From Eudorina sp. 2006-703-Eu-15 (Eukaryota; Chlorophyta; Chlorophyceae; Chlamydomonadales; Volvocaceae), in assembly GCA_003117195.1 (NCBI GenBank), contig BDSI01000031.1, forward strand, positions 595,501 to 659,500: a stretch of DNA of 64,000 nt, written 5' to 3'. Below are positions 1 through 9,664 of this stretch, piece after piece. Each line of letters opens with the position of its first letter. Position 1 is the first letter of the stretch. The notes under the pieces were generated by a model that saw nothing but the letters and a program-made list of their open reading frames with translations, was not told where the DNA came from and searched no databases. A program made the translations under genes and the position numbers.

Positions 1-134
1 AGACGCAGTCCTGGAAATCAGGTTTGTGCACCACTTTTCGTTACCTATTTGTGACCTATCTGTACTGTCAAAATTTGGGTACCCATATCATGCTTTTGTA
101 CGCAGATAGTATGTATAATTGCTTTGAGAGCTTA

Positions 135-430
135 CCATGAAGATACCAGCGTCGCTGATACCGCCCTGCCTTCGTTCGTACATTCTGACACCGGTCGTCG
201 CGCACAATGTAATTTGCTCGCCAAGCCATTCTGCCCAACGATCTGCATCAGTGGCTTCACATTTATGGTCCCGGTAGCACCGTGCAACAGCATTAACATG
301 CGTCCCCAAAGGTAATTACCCTTGGTTTGGCTCCGCTGCATCACTTTAGGCTTCGAAGTTAACAGATACAATCTATTCTTGGTAACAGCATTGTTCAAAA
401 CTAATATAGGACGGTTCACATGACAGGGAC
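135..430. repeat. 0.57-kb dispersed repeat, copy A, left part
   Basis: Matches about 9665-9960 closely in the same orientation (shared blocks such as TTCGTTCGTACATTCTGAC and CTGCATCAGTGGCTTCACAT). It is cut at 430/431 by the Harbinger insertion and continues at 3467. No coding function is recognised. Confidence 0.8.
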
Positions 431-604
431 TTAGAGTGTGTTTCCAATTAGGCGGGCAACCTCTAGAGTGTCCGAGGTCTAGAGGTCAAGTAAAGGTTGG
501 ACGTTTCCAGTCACCTTTAAGTTAGCCCCGAAACCAATTTTGGCGCCTTCAATACATTGTGAAAGTGCAATCCTTTGATCGTTCCTTGTAGGCAATATAT
601 TAAA

Positions 605-1804
605 ATGCGCAAAGAGTTTTTACTTCGGCTGTTATCTGGTCTCCCGGCCATCCTTGTGGCGGTCTTGCTTGCCACGGAGAGTGGGCCACTGTCTGATGGC
701 GAAGCTTCATTTCTGGAGACCACCCTTGGCTTGTGCGTCAACGTGATGAACATGGTGCAGCAGAATCCCCACCAGTTCCGAGTTTACCAGTCGCCTTTGT
801 ACATTCAGCCGCGGCCGACCGACCTCTACAACCACTTTGTGCTGGATCATTGGCCAGAGTCCGTGTTTCATGCCAATTTCCGCTTGGATCGTCACTGTTT
901 CTCGCGGCTATGCGACGCGCTGCGGCCCATGTACGCTCGGCCACCGACCCGCGGGCGCGCTCCCCTGCCCATGGAGCAACAAGTTGCCATTTCCCTGTAC
1001 CACATGGCCCAAGGATGCAATCTTCGGGTCCTGGAGAACACGTTCGGGGTGGCGCGAGGAACGGCCTGCAAGGTGATAGAGAAGTTTACGTGTGCCGTAA
1101 TCGGCACGTTTCATGACCTGATCCGCTACCCCAAACCAGAGCGCCTGGCCAGGATGATGGACGAGTTTGCGGTAGACGGCATGCCTGGATGCATTGGTAG
1201 CATCGACGGCACGCACATTTCCATAACTCGCCCCAGAGGTGTTCCCTTTCACGAAGATTACTACTGCGTGCGCAAGGGTGCTTACACCCTGAACTGCCAG
1301 GCGGTGTGTGACAGGAACGGGTACTTCTGGGATGTTGTGTGCGGCTATCCCGGGTCCACCCACGACTCGCGAGTGCTTCAGGAGAGTGGGCTGTACGAGG
1401 GAGCCGAGGAGGGGAGGCTGTTTTCGGGCCAGACGGAGTGGGTGGATGAAATGACGGGCCATGTTGCCATGACCACCTCCCCATACATTATTGGCGATTC
1501 TGGGTACCCGCTGTTGCGTTGGCTAATGCCACCCTACGCGGAAGGAAGCGTGAACACGGACGCGCGTGCCACATATAATAGGCTTCTGCACACGTGCAGG
1601 AATTGTGTTGAGCGCGCTTTTGGCTTGTTGAAGGCTCGGTTTCGGTTGCTCCTGGTGAAGATGGATCATGACCCAGCTGTGTGTGCAAACCTAGCTTTGA
1701 CCGCGTTCCTGCTGCACAACTGGTCCGCAAGCTTTGAGCCTTGGGTTCGGAGCAACGGTAAGAACTGTGCGTGGATCACGATCGCTGCGCTCCGTGCGAA
1801 TTAG
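605..1804 (+). CDS. HARBI1-like transposase (DDE nuclease) of the Harbinger element
   Basis: A 399-residue protein from the first ATG of the frame. It matches the DDE_Tnp_4/HARBI1 nuclease pattern: a helix-turn-helix-like region (about residues 121-160), then IGSIDGTHISI (first Asp about 201), GSTHDSRVL, YIIGDSGYPLL (second Asp about 298) and CVERAFGLLKARFRLL (Glu about 336). All three catalytic acids are present, so the nuclease looks intact. It would act in the nucleus, usually with a partner Myb/SANT-type DNA-binding protein encoded by the same element. The last 20 residues follow a GTAAGA that could be a splice donor, so the C-terminus may differ. The N-terminus has a Leu-rich stretch of unknown meaning. 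No frameshift is seen. Confidence 0.92.
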   Translation: MRKEFLLRLLSGLPAILVAVLLATESGPLSDGEASFLETTLGLCVNVMNMVQQNPHQFRVYQSPLYIQPRPTDLYNHFVLDHWPESVFHANFRLDRHCFSRLCDALRPMYARPPTRGRAPLPMEQQVAISLYHMAQGCNLRVLENTFGVARGTACKVIEKFTCAVIGTFHDLIRYPKPERLARMMDEFAVDGMPGCIGSIDGTHISITRPRGVPFHEDYYCVRKGAYTLNCQAVCDRNGYFWDVVCGYPGSTHDSRVLQESGLYEGAEEGRLFSGQTEWVDEMTGHVAMTTSPYIIGDSGYPLLRWLMPPYAEGSVNTDARATYNRLLHTCRNCVERAFGLLKARFRLLLVKMDHDPAVCANLALTAFLLHNWSASFEPWVRSNGKNCAWITIAALRAN

Positions 1805-2653
1805 GGATTTATCCCATGATAGGCGTTACCATATTCCTCACGCGGTTTCGCGATGCTTGCATTTGCGTGGTGTTCGCTGCCTGTCTGTGCTCGACTTCGT
1901 CTATGACGCCAGTGTAAATTTTTTGGGGGTCTGCGGCGCAGTTGCGTTGGGATGTGACGAGGGGAATAACGCTCGGTGGGTCCCGCGTCCTTCGGTGGGG
2001 TGTCACCCCTGTGTCTCCGTGTCCGCGGACGCGATCCCGCAGGGTTTCCTGTTCCCTGGAGTGGCGGGCGGTTTTTTCTCCGCCCCTGTCTCGTCTGCGG
2101 GCCCTCCGGGAACGGGGCTGGCTCCGGCGCCTTTCGCGGCTCTTCAGCCTTTGCCGCCTGCTGTCGGGGTCCCTTTCGCGTCCCATCCTCTGGGTTCTCC
2201 TGTTCTGGTGAGGTGGGGTTTGCCTTGCCTGTTCCCCCTCTCTTTCCTGCTATTCGGAGGTCCCGCGGTCTCTGTGGTGTCCTCAACTTCGCCCTGACTC
2301 GCCACAGTTTCGTTCGACCATAAGCTCCTCTCTGATTACACCGGGCTCCTTCTTGGTTCTGCCGTTTGTAGGTGTGCCCGCCATTAGGCGTGGCGGCCGC
2401 CCGGTTGGCGCGGGTGTCGGCGCAGCTTCCCGCTGGCCCTTCCCTGCCTGGTGCGGCGCGGGACGCACTGTACCAGCAGGGTCTGGCCACCGCCGCGGAC
2501 ATGCTTCTCGGCGCCTTGGCACCTTCGACGGTCGGGCAGGGACAGCCTTGGCGGGCTTCTGCTTGGTCGCCTTGGCCGCCGGCTCCGCAGCATTGCCACG
2601 TTCCGCTACCAGAACAGAAGGCGGGGTGATGCCCACAACGCCGTGCAGGAGAT

Positions 2654-3076
2654 TCAGGTGCGCCTGGGGTGCCCTCTGCGTGCGACAAGACCGGCGGGGG
2701 GGATCAGACTGAGCTGCGGACAATTAGCCACTGGGGCCTGGGGCATAAAAGATCCCAATACATAACATACTGGAATAGAAGCATAAACACTCACGTGCTG
2801 TGACAAAGTCGCGTCGGTGGCCAGCATCGGGGCGAAGGCATGCTGCGAGAAGGAAGGTTGTGTCAGAGGGAACCCCTGCGACCATGCCGGCTGACCCTGA
2901 GACAAGGGAATGTTTCCGACATTGGCCGCCGCGGGAGCCGCGTTATCCGACGCAGCCTGAGCGATGCGCCAGTCCATGTCGGCCTGCAATTGGTGCTGCC
3001 TGGGCAGCAGAACATGTGGATGATCCCCGAAACGAGCAGTGAATGCTTGCTGAACATTGTTTAGCGGATGCGCCAT
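2654..3076 (-). CDS. possible second protein of the Harbinger element
   Basis: Minus-strand reading frame inside the transposon, opposite to the transposase gene, as expected for the second Harbinger gene. It starts MAHPLNNVQQAFTARFG and is rich in Gln, Ala and Pro. After LSQH a GTGAGT donor is visible (about 2794), so the true product is probably spliced. I could not find an acceptor that continues the frame far, and no clear Myb/SANT tryptophans are visible. It may be a decayed or mis-modelled partner protein. Function is assigned only by position. Confidence 0.3.
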   Translation of the reverse strand: MAHPLNNVQQAFTARFGDHPHVLLPRQHQLQADMDWRIAQAASDNAAPAAANVGNIPLSQGQPAWSQGFPLTQPSFSQHAFAPMLATDATLSQHVSVYASIPVCYVLGSFMPQAPVANCPQLSLIPPAGLVARRGHPRRT

Positions 3077-3466
3077 GCTGCGACGTCCTGAGGTCCAGTC
3101 CGGTGTCGGGTGACGTCAGTCAATGCGACCAGAAGCGAACGTAAATAGAACTGCGAGTCAAAGTACTTGCTGAATGAACAGAATTTAAAAAGAACAATGT
3201 TTACAATTCCCGCCAAGTTCCTAGAGGTCACCTCTATGGTTAGGGGATGCCCTGGGGCATCCCTTAACTTAGCGGCGACCAGAGGTGCCCTAAAGGTACG
3301 GACGTTTCCAATGGGCCTTACCAGCTCGTTCTGCAGCTTTTCACAAATTTACAAACATAATAAGCAATTATACATTAACTTCTTTCTTCCTATGTCGCGT
3401 TTGAGGCAAACGGATGGAGTGCGCGTGAGAAAATTCGAAGCACCCCTAATTGGAAACACCCTCTTA

Positions 3467-3717
3467 CAGTGTGGCACACGGCCTTCGTATCCGTTTTTTT
3501 ATCGACAATTTGCAGATGTGGGCGCAGGCGCCTTTAAGAAATTCACAGGAACAATCCATGCAGGTGAGCTCACAGATATGCACAAAATCTGGTCACAGAA
3601 GTTCACTACGGTTGGCCTAGATGGCCTTCTTCCAAAACTAAATGCAAAAGTTTCGTCCTTAGAAATTTTCGTGGCGCTGCTCGTCCCATCCGGCATGTTA
3701 CAGGGCATTCGCGCATT
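3467..3717. repeat. 0.57-kb dispersed repeat, copy A, right part
   Basis: Continuation of the repeat after the Harbinger insertion. It matches about 9965-10240 from CAGTGTGGCACACGG to GTTACAGGGCATTCGCGC, where similarity stops. A neighbouring retrotransposon reading frame starts at this edge. Confidence 0.8.
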
Positions 3718-3990
3718 AGGCACACAGAACGCATTGACCACGTGATCTACCGAGCGAGAGGGGTCCACCCTAGAGATGGCGCCCAGAGCCACCAAACGCG
3801 GCTCCTCCGTCTCCAACCACCAACGACGCTGCGCTTCAGTGACAGGGAAGGAAGGGAGCTCAAACGCAGGAGGCGGACCACCACCCCGAAACTCGACCGG
3901 CACGCCATGCTTCAAGACATGCAACGTGCGTGCGTCCGCGCCTATAGCCTTCCAGGCCGCAACCCGCGCAGATACCAGCTCATGCAAAGG
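3718..3990 (-). pseudogene. truncated reverse-transcriptase leader of the retrotransposon
   Basis: The minus-strand translation contains VEFRGGGPPPAFELPSFPV, then RRWWLETEEPRLVALGAI. This is the spacing seen just upstream of the reverse-transcriptase fingers in Gypsy/DIRS-type elements of green algae. The frame then runs into the unrelated 0.57-kb repeat, and none of the YxDD catalytic core is present. Assignment rests on pattern recognition, not on a search. Confidence 0.5.
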
Positions 3991-4000
3991 GGAGCCCTGT

Positions 4001-4265
4001 AAGACCTAAAGGTTAATCCCGCGGATGCTCTGGCACCGGGCTTACACTCCCCCCCCTTAGGAGCAAGCCGTCCTCGGCGCCAGGCATTGGGCCACCTCAC
4101 CGTATGCCGGTTTTATCAGATTAGCACGGGTTCGTACCGTCCTTGATCCACCACACAAGGGCCGATAATGGTTGAGCCAGGGATCGAACCGCCGACCTTA
4201 ATCCACCACATAAGGGTACGGCACTGGTCTCGATACCAAATGTAAGACCTAAAGGCTAATCCCGC
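4001..4265. repeat. 241-bp spacing between two 23-bp imperfect direct repeats
   Basis: TAAGACCTAAAGGTTAATCC (about 4002) and TAAGACCTAAAGGCTAATCC (about 4243) bound a segment between the gag-like and reverse-transcriptase pieces. On the minus strand, just inside the second repeat, TGGTATCGAGACCAG resembles an initiator-tRNA primer-binding site. A B-box-like GGTTCGATCCC lies near 4170. The role is unclear. Confidence 0.45.
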
Positions 4266-4275
4266 CATGTGCTAC

Positions 4276-4704
4276 TCAGCCCTGCCCCGGGGCCCCCGCG
4301 CCCGGAGCTGCACCGCCCGCCGCAGCGGCCGCGGCCCTATTGGGCTGGAAACCGCGACCGCCGTTGCCACCACCGCGACCACGACGACCACGTCCCTGCT
4401 GAAAATGACCGAATTGACCACCGTGGCCGCGATTCTTGTACTGCTTCTCTGCGAGGTGCTTTGCCGAAGACTTCTCATGAGCACGGGAAAGATCATCATC
4501 AAATTCACGCAAAACCTCATCCTGATCCGAACGCTCTGCTGTAGCGAAATAGCGCTGGTGCAGCACGACTAGACCGTCCCGTCCGCGCGCGGAAAACTCG
4601 ACGAGACAATTGATGCGGGAGGATGCTAAAGCTTGCATCCACGACACATTGTAATGCAGCGTACGGAAGGTGTTCAGAGCCACCCCTGCCCAATTTTGCT
4701 GCAT
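4276..4704 (-). pseudogene. gag-like fragment of the retrotransposon
   Basis: A minus-strand frame of about 142 residues. The N-terminal half is mixed, with a repeated Asp/Glu-rich segment. The C-terminal half is basic and Gly-rich (GRGRRGRGGGNGGRG) and ends in an Ala run before a stop, as in nucleic-acid-binding Gag tails. No zinc-knuckle cysteines are visible. The frame starts exactly at the junction with the duplicated fragment at 4707, so its true N-terminus has been lost. Confidence 0.5.
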
Positions 4705-4706
4705 GC

Positions 4707-4862
4707 CCCAGCATCACTCCGTAGCCAAGGGGAAGGCGGCTGAAGAGGCGCCTGCGTGCGGGACACCGCATAGGGCAAGCCAACGAGGTACATGCGCCGC
4801 ACCAGCCGGATAACGTATCTTTGGATTGGGACCGAGACCGGGCGTGTCAATGGAGGAAACAG
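4707..4862 (-). repeat. duplicated fragment of the membrane-protein gene
   Basis: About 96% identical to 12993-13147. It contains the first roughly 45 bases of the conserved 127-bp exon (RRLFSRLPLGYGVMLG) and most of the preceding intron. Both ends are abrupt: the retrotransposon fragment starts at 4706 and unrelated sequence at 4863. It is too short to be functional. Confidence 0.8.
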
Positions 4863-4922
4863 GTCGCATGCAAAGATCTGTGATCGGCCGACAGTTTCAT
4901 TATCTGCCGTACACTGCCGTAC

Positions 4923-7900
4923 CTCACTGCCAACGAAGGCCACATGCGGTACATTGCACGGCAGGCAGTTGCGGTACAGATACAGTCCGTCTTTTTGCAC
5001 GCCGAGCGCGTCGCGTGTCGCTGAGTCGAAGCAGCCGTAGGACTTGACGTAACCCGTGCAGTACAGTACGACATCAGCTGGCCTGAAGGTGCCGTCCTGC
5101 GGAGATGGGGCCATGAGGGCCGTTTCACAATTAAGGCTTACACGCGCACGCAACAGTGATTGATATACCGTACTGCTCCTAAAGTTTTTATTATTAAATA
5201 ATTATAATTATTTAATAATTATTTGGCCCACTAAAATGTTGCCATGGAAAATTCGGGGATGTTGGATAAAAACTAGGAATTACCCAAATATTCCAGTACT
5301 GTACGGAGCCATGCGGGTTGACGGCAATTTCGACCATACTGAGAACTAGCTGCGGAGGGTGGCCGAGGGTGCGGGCTGATGCGAGTGGCGCTTTCAAGCC
5401 CAGGTGCGCATGAGCCCGTTTGTAAACGGTGTATCATACAATGAGGTTTGAGCAAATCCAGCTGAGGTGAGGCGCGCCGCTAAAATTTTAATACAAATAC
5501 CACAAATTCCACAGCCACCAGTAAAAACATTTGGAGCTTATGTTTCGGACTATAAACTTTAGGAGCAGTTGTGAGATGCAGCAAATTGCAGCATGGTGAG
5601 CAACCTTCCTGCTGGACCTAAAACCCTTGCTTAGTCCCTAGCTACCGTTTGTCTCCCGGCGCTGCGCCCAGTCTGGGTGGCACTCATTCGTTCGCGGCAC
5701 CCGGGTAGCCACCCTACCTGCAGCACGACACCGTTCCGCAGGAAGCACTGGATCTCCCCTGCATCCAAAATGAAAGGCAGTGACGCAACCATAGTAACCA
5801 TCTTCTCGGTTTGGGTCCAGCAGTCAGGCATGTATGGGCGGATAGTCGCATTTGTCGTCTGAAGCAGTTTGCGCTTGATTCCCGTCCCTTCTGGTGCCTT
5901 GCTGTCAGAGGAACACAATTACACCGCGTGCCACGGCTAAGGTGTGCAGCGGGTGTGCCTTGACCAAATGGCCAATCGCTTCTCTGAGATGTGCTTTGAA
6001 CGATGTTGATACTTGCACGGCACCTCGCACCTACCTCGCAGGATAGTTGTGCGGCCGTTCTCGAGCTGCTCGTCCACACTGTCGTCCAGAATCTGACCGC
6101 CGTACAGCAGATCCATGGGCAAGCTGACATTGGGCCGCAGCTTCTTGAGCAGGTTGAAACGGGAACCGATGGCGGCCTGCGCAAGGCGGCACACGGCGGG
6201 TGCGCCTTCCCACGGTCGGTTCTCGCTTCTCAGAATGTACGATGACAGCAAGTCGCACATTTGAGCAGACATTTCTTTTGCGCTGTAGGGTGCATACCTT
6301 GCAGCGTGCTCATATGCCCAGACAATGCTGCAGGCGTACATGCCGCGCACACAGTGTTGCTATCTTCCGAAACGGGGAAATAGAATTCCGCAGGTTTCCG
6401 GCCTGTCGCCAGTAGCCAAAAAACCTTTGGCAGGGCAGATTTTGGGGGGCTTCCTAGGTGCCAGGAAATAAAAACCTCCGAGGCAGGCCGGAAATATTTC
6501 AGCGTGTTTCGACAGCAGGGCCACTGCTACCACAGCTACGACAGGGATTCTCAGCCTTGGCGGCCTGAAGCGCGCTTTCCTTGCGTCGCGGATGCATATG
6601 CGTGGGATGGTAATAACCAGGAGCTGGGGACACGGCATTCGTGTGTATTTTGGCGGTAGACGGGTGTACGAGGCAGGAATCGCCCCTGCGCCTGCAGATT
6701 TCCAGGCCTTTCTGGTAGTCTGGAAAATAGTTGGCAGGGCAGATTTCCGGCTCTCTGCAGCGTCAAATAAATGAAATCTCGTAGGTTTCTTGGGGGTCCG
6801 GGAAATAGAAAATTTTCGGGTTTTTTGCCCGTAAATATTCTTTTTATTTAAGATAGCAACACTGCGCGCACGCCGTACATGCCGTACCGTACCCCACGCA
6901 CCCTGTTCTGTCCTCCTCACTCACCTCAATGCCCTTCCAGAACAGCCGTTCGTTGCCGAATGCACCGCCCATTCAGACCGCCCTGCCGTGTAGTACGGCG
7001 GCAGCATCTTCGCACTGACCCGACTGAACAGCAGCTGCCGTATCGGAATGCCGAGCAGCCGCTGCGGCATGGGCCAGTGCGCCTGCCGGTGGAGCAGCGT
7101 CACAGAGGCGGCGCAGCCGGTGGCCGCCACGCGAGTGGCACAGTCCAGGGCCGTCTTCCCGGCCCCCACAACGATCACCCGGCGACCCCGAGCCGGCGAC
7201 AAGTCCGTGAAGTCCATGGCGTGGACCTGCAAGCCCGCGAACGCCTCCGAGTTCTGCATGCGAGGAAATCGGTACGGGCCGTAATATAGTACCGGTGAGT
7301 TGGCCTTAACAAGATTATGTGAAGGGAGCCTGCGGTTGTTCACGGCTGGAGAGTACGGTATCACTGCTTAGTATCGCTCCTGATTTCGAAACCGGGCTGC
7401 GTGCTTTGTGGGGACGTGTGGGGGCTCGCGTCTGTGCGCGGTGATGGGGAGGGAGGGAGCACATGTCGCCGGCCTGCGAAGGCCTCGTGGGCCTCCCAAC
7501 CCCTGCGGTTGTGGCGGTAGCAAGCCCGATGCGAATGGGGCCCTGCTGCTGTTGGTCACCCGTGCTTCTCGTATCCCTACGTGTGTATATCGTATCCCCA
7601 CGTGTGTATGAGTACGACAGTAACGGATACCGTTGCCCTTCGGAACTTTATTCGGCAGAAGAGCAGGGGCAGAGCTAGGAGTCGCCCGGGGTCATCAACC
7701 ACTGCGTGTGAGGAAGCCACGGGACGTACTGCTGCTGCTCTACGTCATCACGCACGTACGTACCTTGTAAGCCGGAATGTACGGATTGCTGTACATGCCC
7801 GTACACATGACCACGAAGTTAGCGGTGACCTGCCAGGCGGGTGCATCGGTGTGGCAACCAGGTGGTTATGCTCAAGGCGGGCGTAATGCACGCGCAAGAG

Positions 7901-9509
7901 ATGCGCCCCCGGTTTCCTCTTTCAAGGGCTCCCTCCGGTCGGTTGCGCTGCAGGGGGCAGCGAGACCCATCCCTCCATGGTTGATTGGACAGCCAAGACA
8001 TGGGTAGCGGCCGGAGGCCAGGACGGCGTTCGGTGCGCGAGGTGCAAAAACACGATTCCAGGGAGGTGGAGGTCGTGTATCCAAGCAAGCTCCACGATGG
8101 CACGCCGTACACATCGGTTTGGGTGGGTTCCCAAAAGGACGGCGGGATAGCCGGTTGGAGACCCGGAGGGGGTCACCGGCGGTACAGAAGGGTTGAGCGA
8201 TGGAGCGACAGACTCTCAAGCGGGAGCAAGCGGGCGTCCTTCACCAGGCAAGGGAACCGCAAGCGGGTCGAACGAACGATCGATGGGGTGGTAGCAAAAA
8301 GGCATTCGGGCTGCAATTGGTAGCCCTGCGCATCGACCGGTGGTGCCAATCCTCGTGCCGTAGACTATGGCGCTGCCCGGGTTTGAATGTGCACCCAACC
8401 CCGGCATGAACGATGTACGGTGGTTAGTACGGGGGATGCTACGCCCGCCACTGCTATGAGGGTGCCCACACAAGCAAACGAATGACGTCACAGAGGGCCT
8501 GCTGTACGGCCGTCTGTAGCTCTGTGCGCATAGTTAGATTGTCCCCGCCCACTCTTCTGTCGTACAGTGACGCCGCAGTCCATCTGGGGTGGCGGTGCGC
8601 AGAGTTGCCCGTTACTATGTTACGTGTAATGTCACATGTAAATGATCATGGTCCGTGTACCTGACGCAAGACCGACTGTACCTTGAAGAATCTATCCTTC
8701 GAAGCGTCGAAGTACAGAGCCTGCCAAGACCGTTCGATCGGCTTCCAGCGCAGGCGCAGCAGCTTGCAGTTAAACCGGATGTGCTGAGTCAGGTTGAAAT
8801 GCCTGGCATAAGAGCGCACGTACTCGTGGACTTGCTGCCCGGTGGGGTACCCCTCCGATGGCTGCAGCTTTTTCGGCCAGAGGAAGTCCGGGAACTGGTA
8901 CATGCGCCATGGAACTGCGGTCCGGTTGGGTTTGGGGTGAGGAAGTCAGAATGTGAGCGCAAATGCGGGACGTTCGGCACCCACCCATGGCACAAAGTTT
9001 CCATTCATAATGTGACGACTTATTATATTTGCACTAGCAAAATTATAGTTCCCACTGAGGGACGTCGGCCTTCGGATGAACGCATCGACGGGTTGGTAGT
9101 GAGACGTAACGAGCACTGCAGCAACCTTTCCGCGACATGATGCAGACGGTTATTGTTATATATTAATATAACCTGCCTTGCAGCGTGTAGCCAACGTAGT
9201 TCTGCTTCCAAACGCCTTTGACTCCAACGCCAGGACCTTCAGCGCGAATGCACGAATACATAATTTGAAGTACCAATACGGTCAGCGGCATTAAGTGCGT
9301 TACTTTTGACTTGTGGGCGATACACCTTTTTACACCGTTTCAATTTGCCCATTGGTGCAATAATGGCCATGCCCCACCTGTCGACCCAGCTCGCGCAGCC
9401 TTTTCAGCACTTGAAGTCCCGCTACTCCAGCACCAATGACAAGAATGCTCTGAACCGCATTTGGTTCTGGCAATAGGTCACGGTCGCGCCCAAATGGTGA
9501 GGAGAACAT
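4923..9509 (-). CDS. flavin-dependent monooxygenase (FMO), C-terminal exon(s) missing
   Basis: Uses FAD and NADPH to oxygenate small soft nucleophiles or carboxyl/amine substrates; the substrate cannot be told here. Exons on the minus strand: 9378-9509 (first ATG; FAD motif GAGVAGL), about 9177-9235 (VGVKGVWKQNYVGYTLQ), 8661-8914, 7764-7829 (VVMCTGMYSNPYIP), 6925-7253 (FMO signature FAGLQVHAMDF and NADPH motif VIVVGAGKTALD), 6035-6297, 5718-5758 and 4923-5096 (VVLYCTGY). Phases agree from the third exon to the eighth; the start of exon 2 is uncertain, and it ends with a GC donor. After VAFVGSE|gtacgg no FMO C-terminus (normally a further 70-100 residues) is found; retrotransposon and duplicated sequences lie there instead. 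The gene may be truncated or the last exons strongly diverged. Two MITE-like insertions sit in introns. Confidence 0.82.
5172..5569. mobile_element. small MITE-like element in an FMO intron
   Basis: The ends are a 16-bp perfect inverted repeat, ACTGCTCCTAAAGTTT at the left and its reverse complement at the right, 398 bp apart. The interior is AT-rich with no coding frame. It lies between FMO exons 5718-5758 and 4923-5096. No convincing target-site duplication was found, so the superfamily is not assigned. Confidence 0.6.
5188..5223. repeat. AT-rich palindrome
   Basis: TTATTATTAAATAATTATAA and the following bases form a near-perfect inverted repeat of A and T only, within the MITE-like element. 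It stands out against GC-rich surroundings. Confidence 0.6.
6352..6864. mobile_element. hAT-like MITE in an FMO intron
   Basis: The left end CAGTGTTGCTATCTT is perfectly inverted at the right end (AAGATAGCAACACTG). Flanks CGCGCACA (6344-6351) and CGCGCACG (6865-6872) form an 8-bp target duplication with one mismatch. A CAGNG start with an 8-bp duplication fits the hAT superfamily. No transposase frame is present, so it is non-autonomous. It sits between FMO exons 6925-7253 and 6035-6297. Confidence 0.78.
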
Positions 9510-9664
9510 GGTGTCGGACTTCGTCCAATTGTAATACCTATCCGCACACACTTGTATAAATATATTTTAATTGTATTCTTTAATAACAAGAGGTTTGTCT
9601 ACCAACGCGGCTCTGCTCGTCCGACGGTCGATAATTACGGTAACTGTACAGCAGCCAGCGCTTA

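Larger units (their letters stand above)
434..3463 (+). mobile_element. PIF/Harbinger DNA transposon, apparently full length
   Basis: The left end GAGTGTGTTTCCAATTAGG and the right end, read on the other strand, GAGGGTGTTTCCAATTAGG form inverted terminal repeats. The element is flanked by the trinucleotide TTA (431-433 and 3464-3466), the target duplication typical of PIF/Harbinger. It carries a HARBI1-like nuclease on the plus strand and possible coding sequence on the minus strand. It interrupts a 0.57-kb repeat; an uninterrupted copy near 9965 has a single TTA at the matching site, which confirms both boundaries. Length is 3030 bp. Confidence 0.93.
3718..4706 (-). mobile_element. 5' fragment of an LTR-type retrotransposon
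   Basis: Read on the minus strand, a Gly/Arg-rich gag-like C-terminus (4704-4276) is followed by the leader region of a reverse transcriptase (about 3990-3720). The sequence stops abruptly at both sides: at 4706 it abuts a duplicated piece of a membrane-protein gene, and at 3717 it abuts the 0.57-kb repeat. The catalytic reverse transcriptase, RNase H and integrase are absent, so this is a dead remnant. Confidence 0.65.

Noticed and set aside
1801..2688. 295-codon minus-strand frame inside the Harbinger element
   Set aside because: Arg/Pro-rich, no domain, and overlaps other open frames; it looks like an antisense compositional artefact.
4140..4240. possible tRNA gene (GGTTCGATCCC B-box on the minus strand)
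   Set aside because: No cloverleaf with acceptor and anticodon stems could be folded by eye around the box; better explained as part of the retrotransposon.
4674..5153. 159-codon minus frame taken as one FMO C-terminal exon
   Set aside because: Only 4923-5096 is FMO-like; beyond a GTACGG donor the frame enters the duplicated membrane-gene fragment in a different frame from its real exon.
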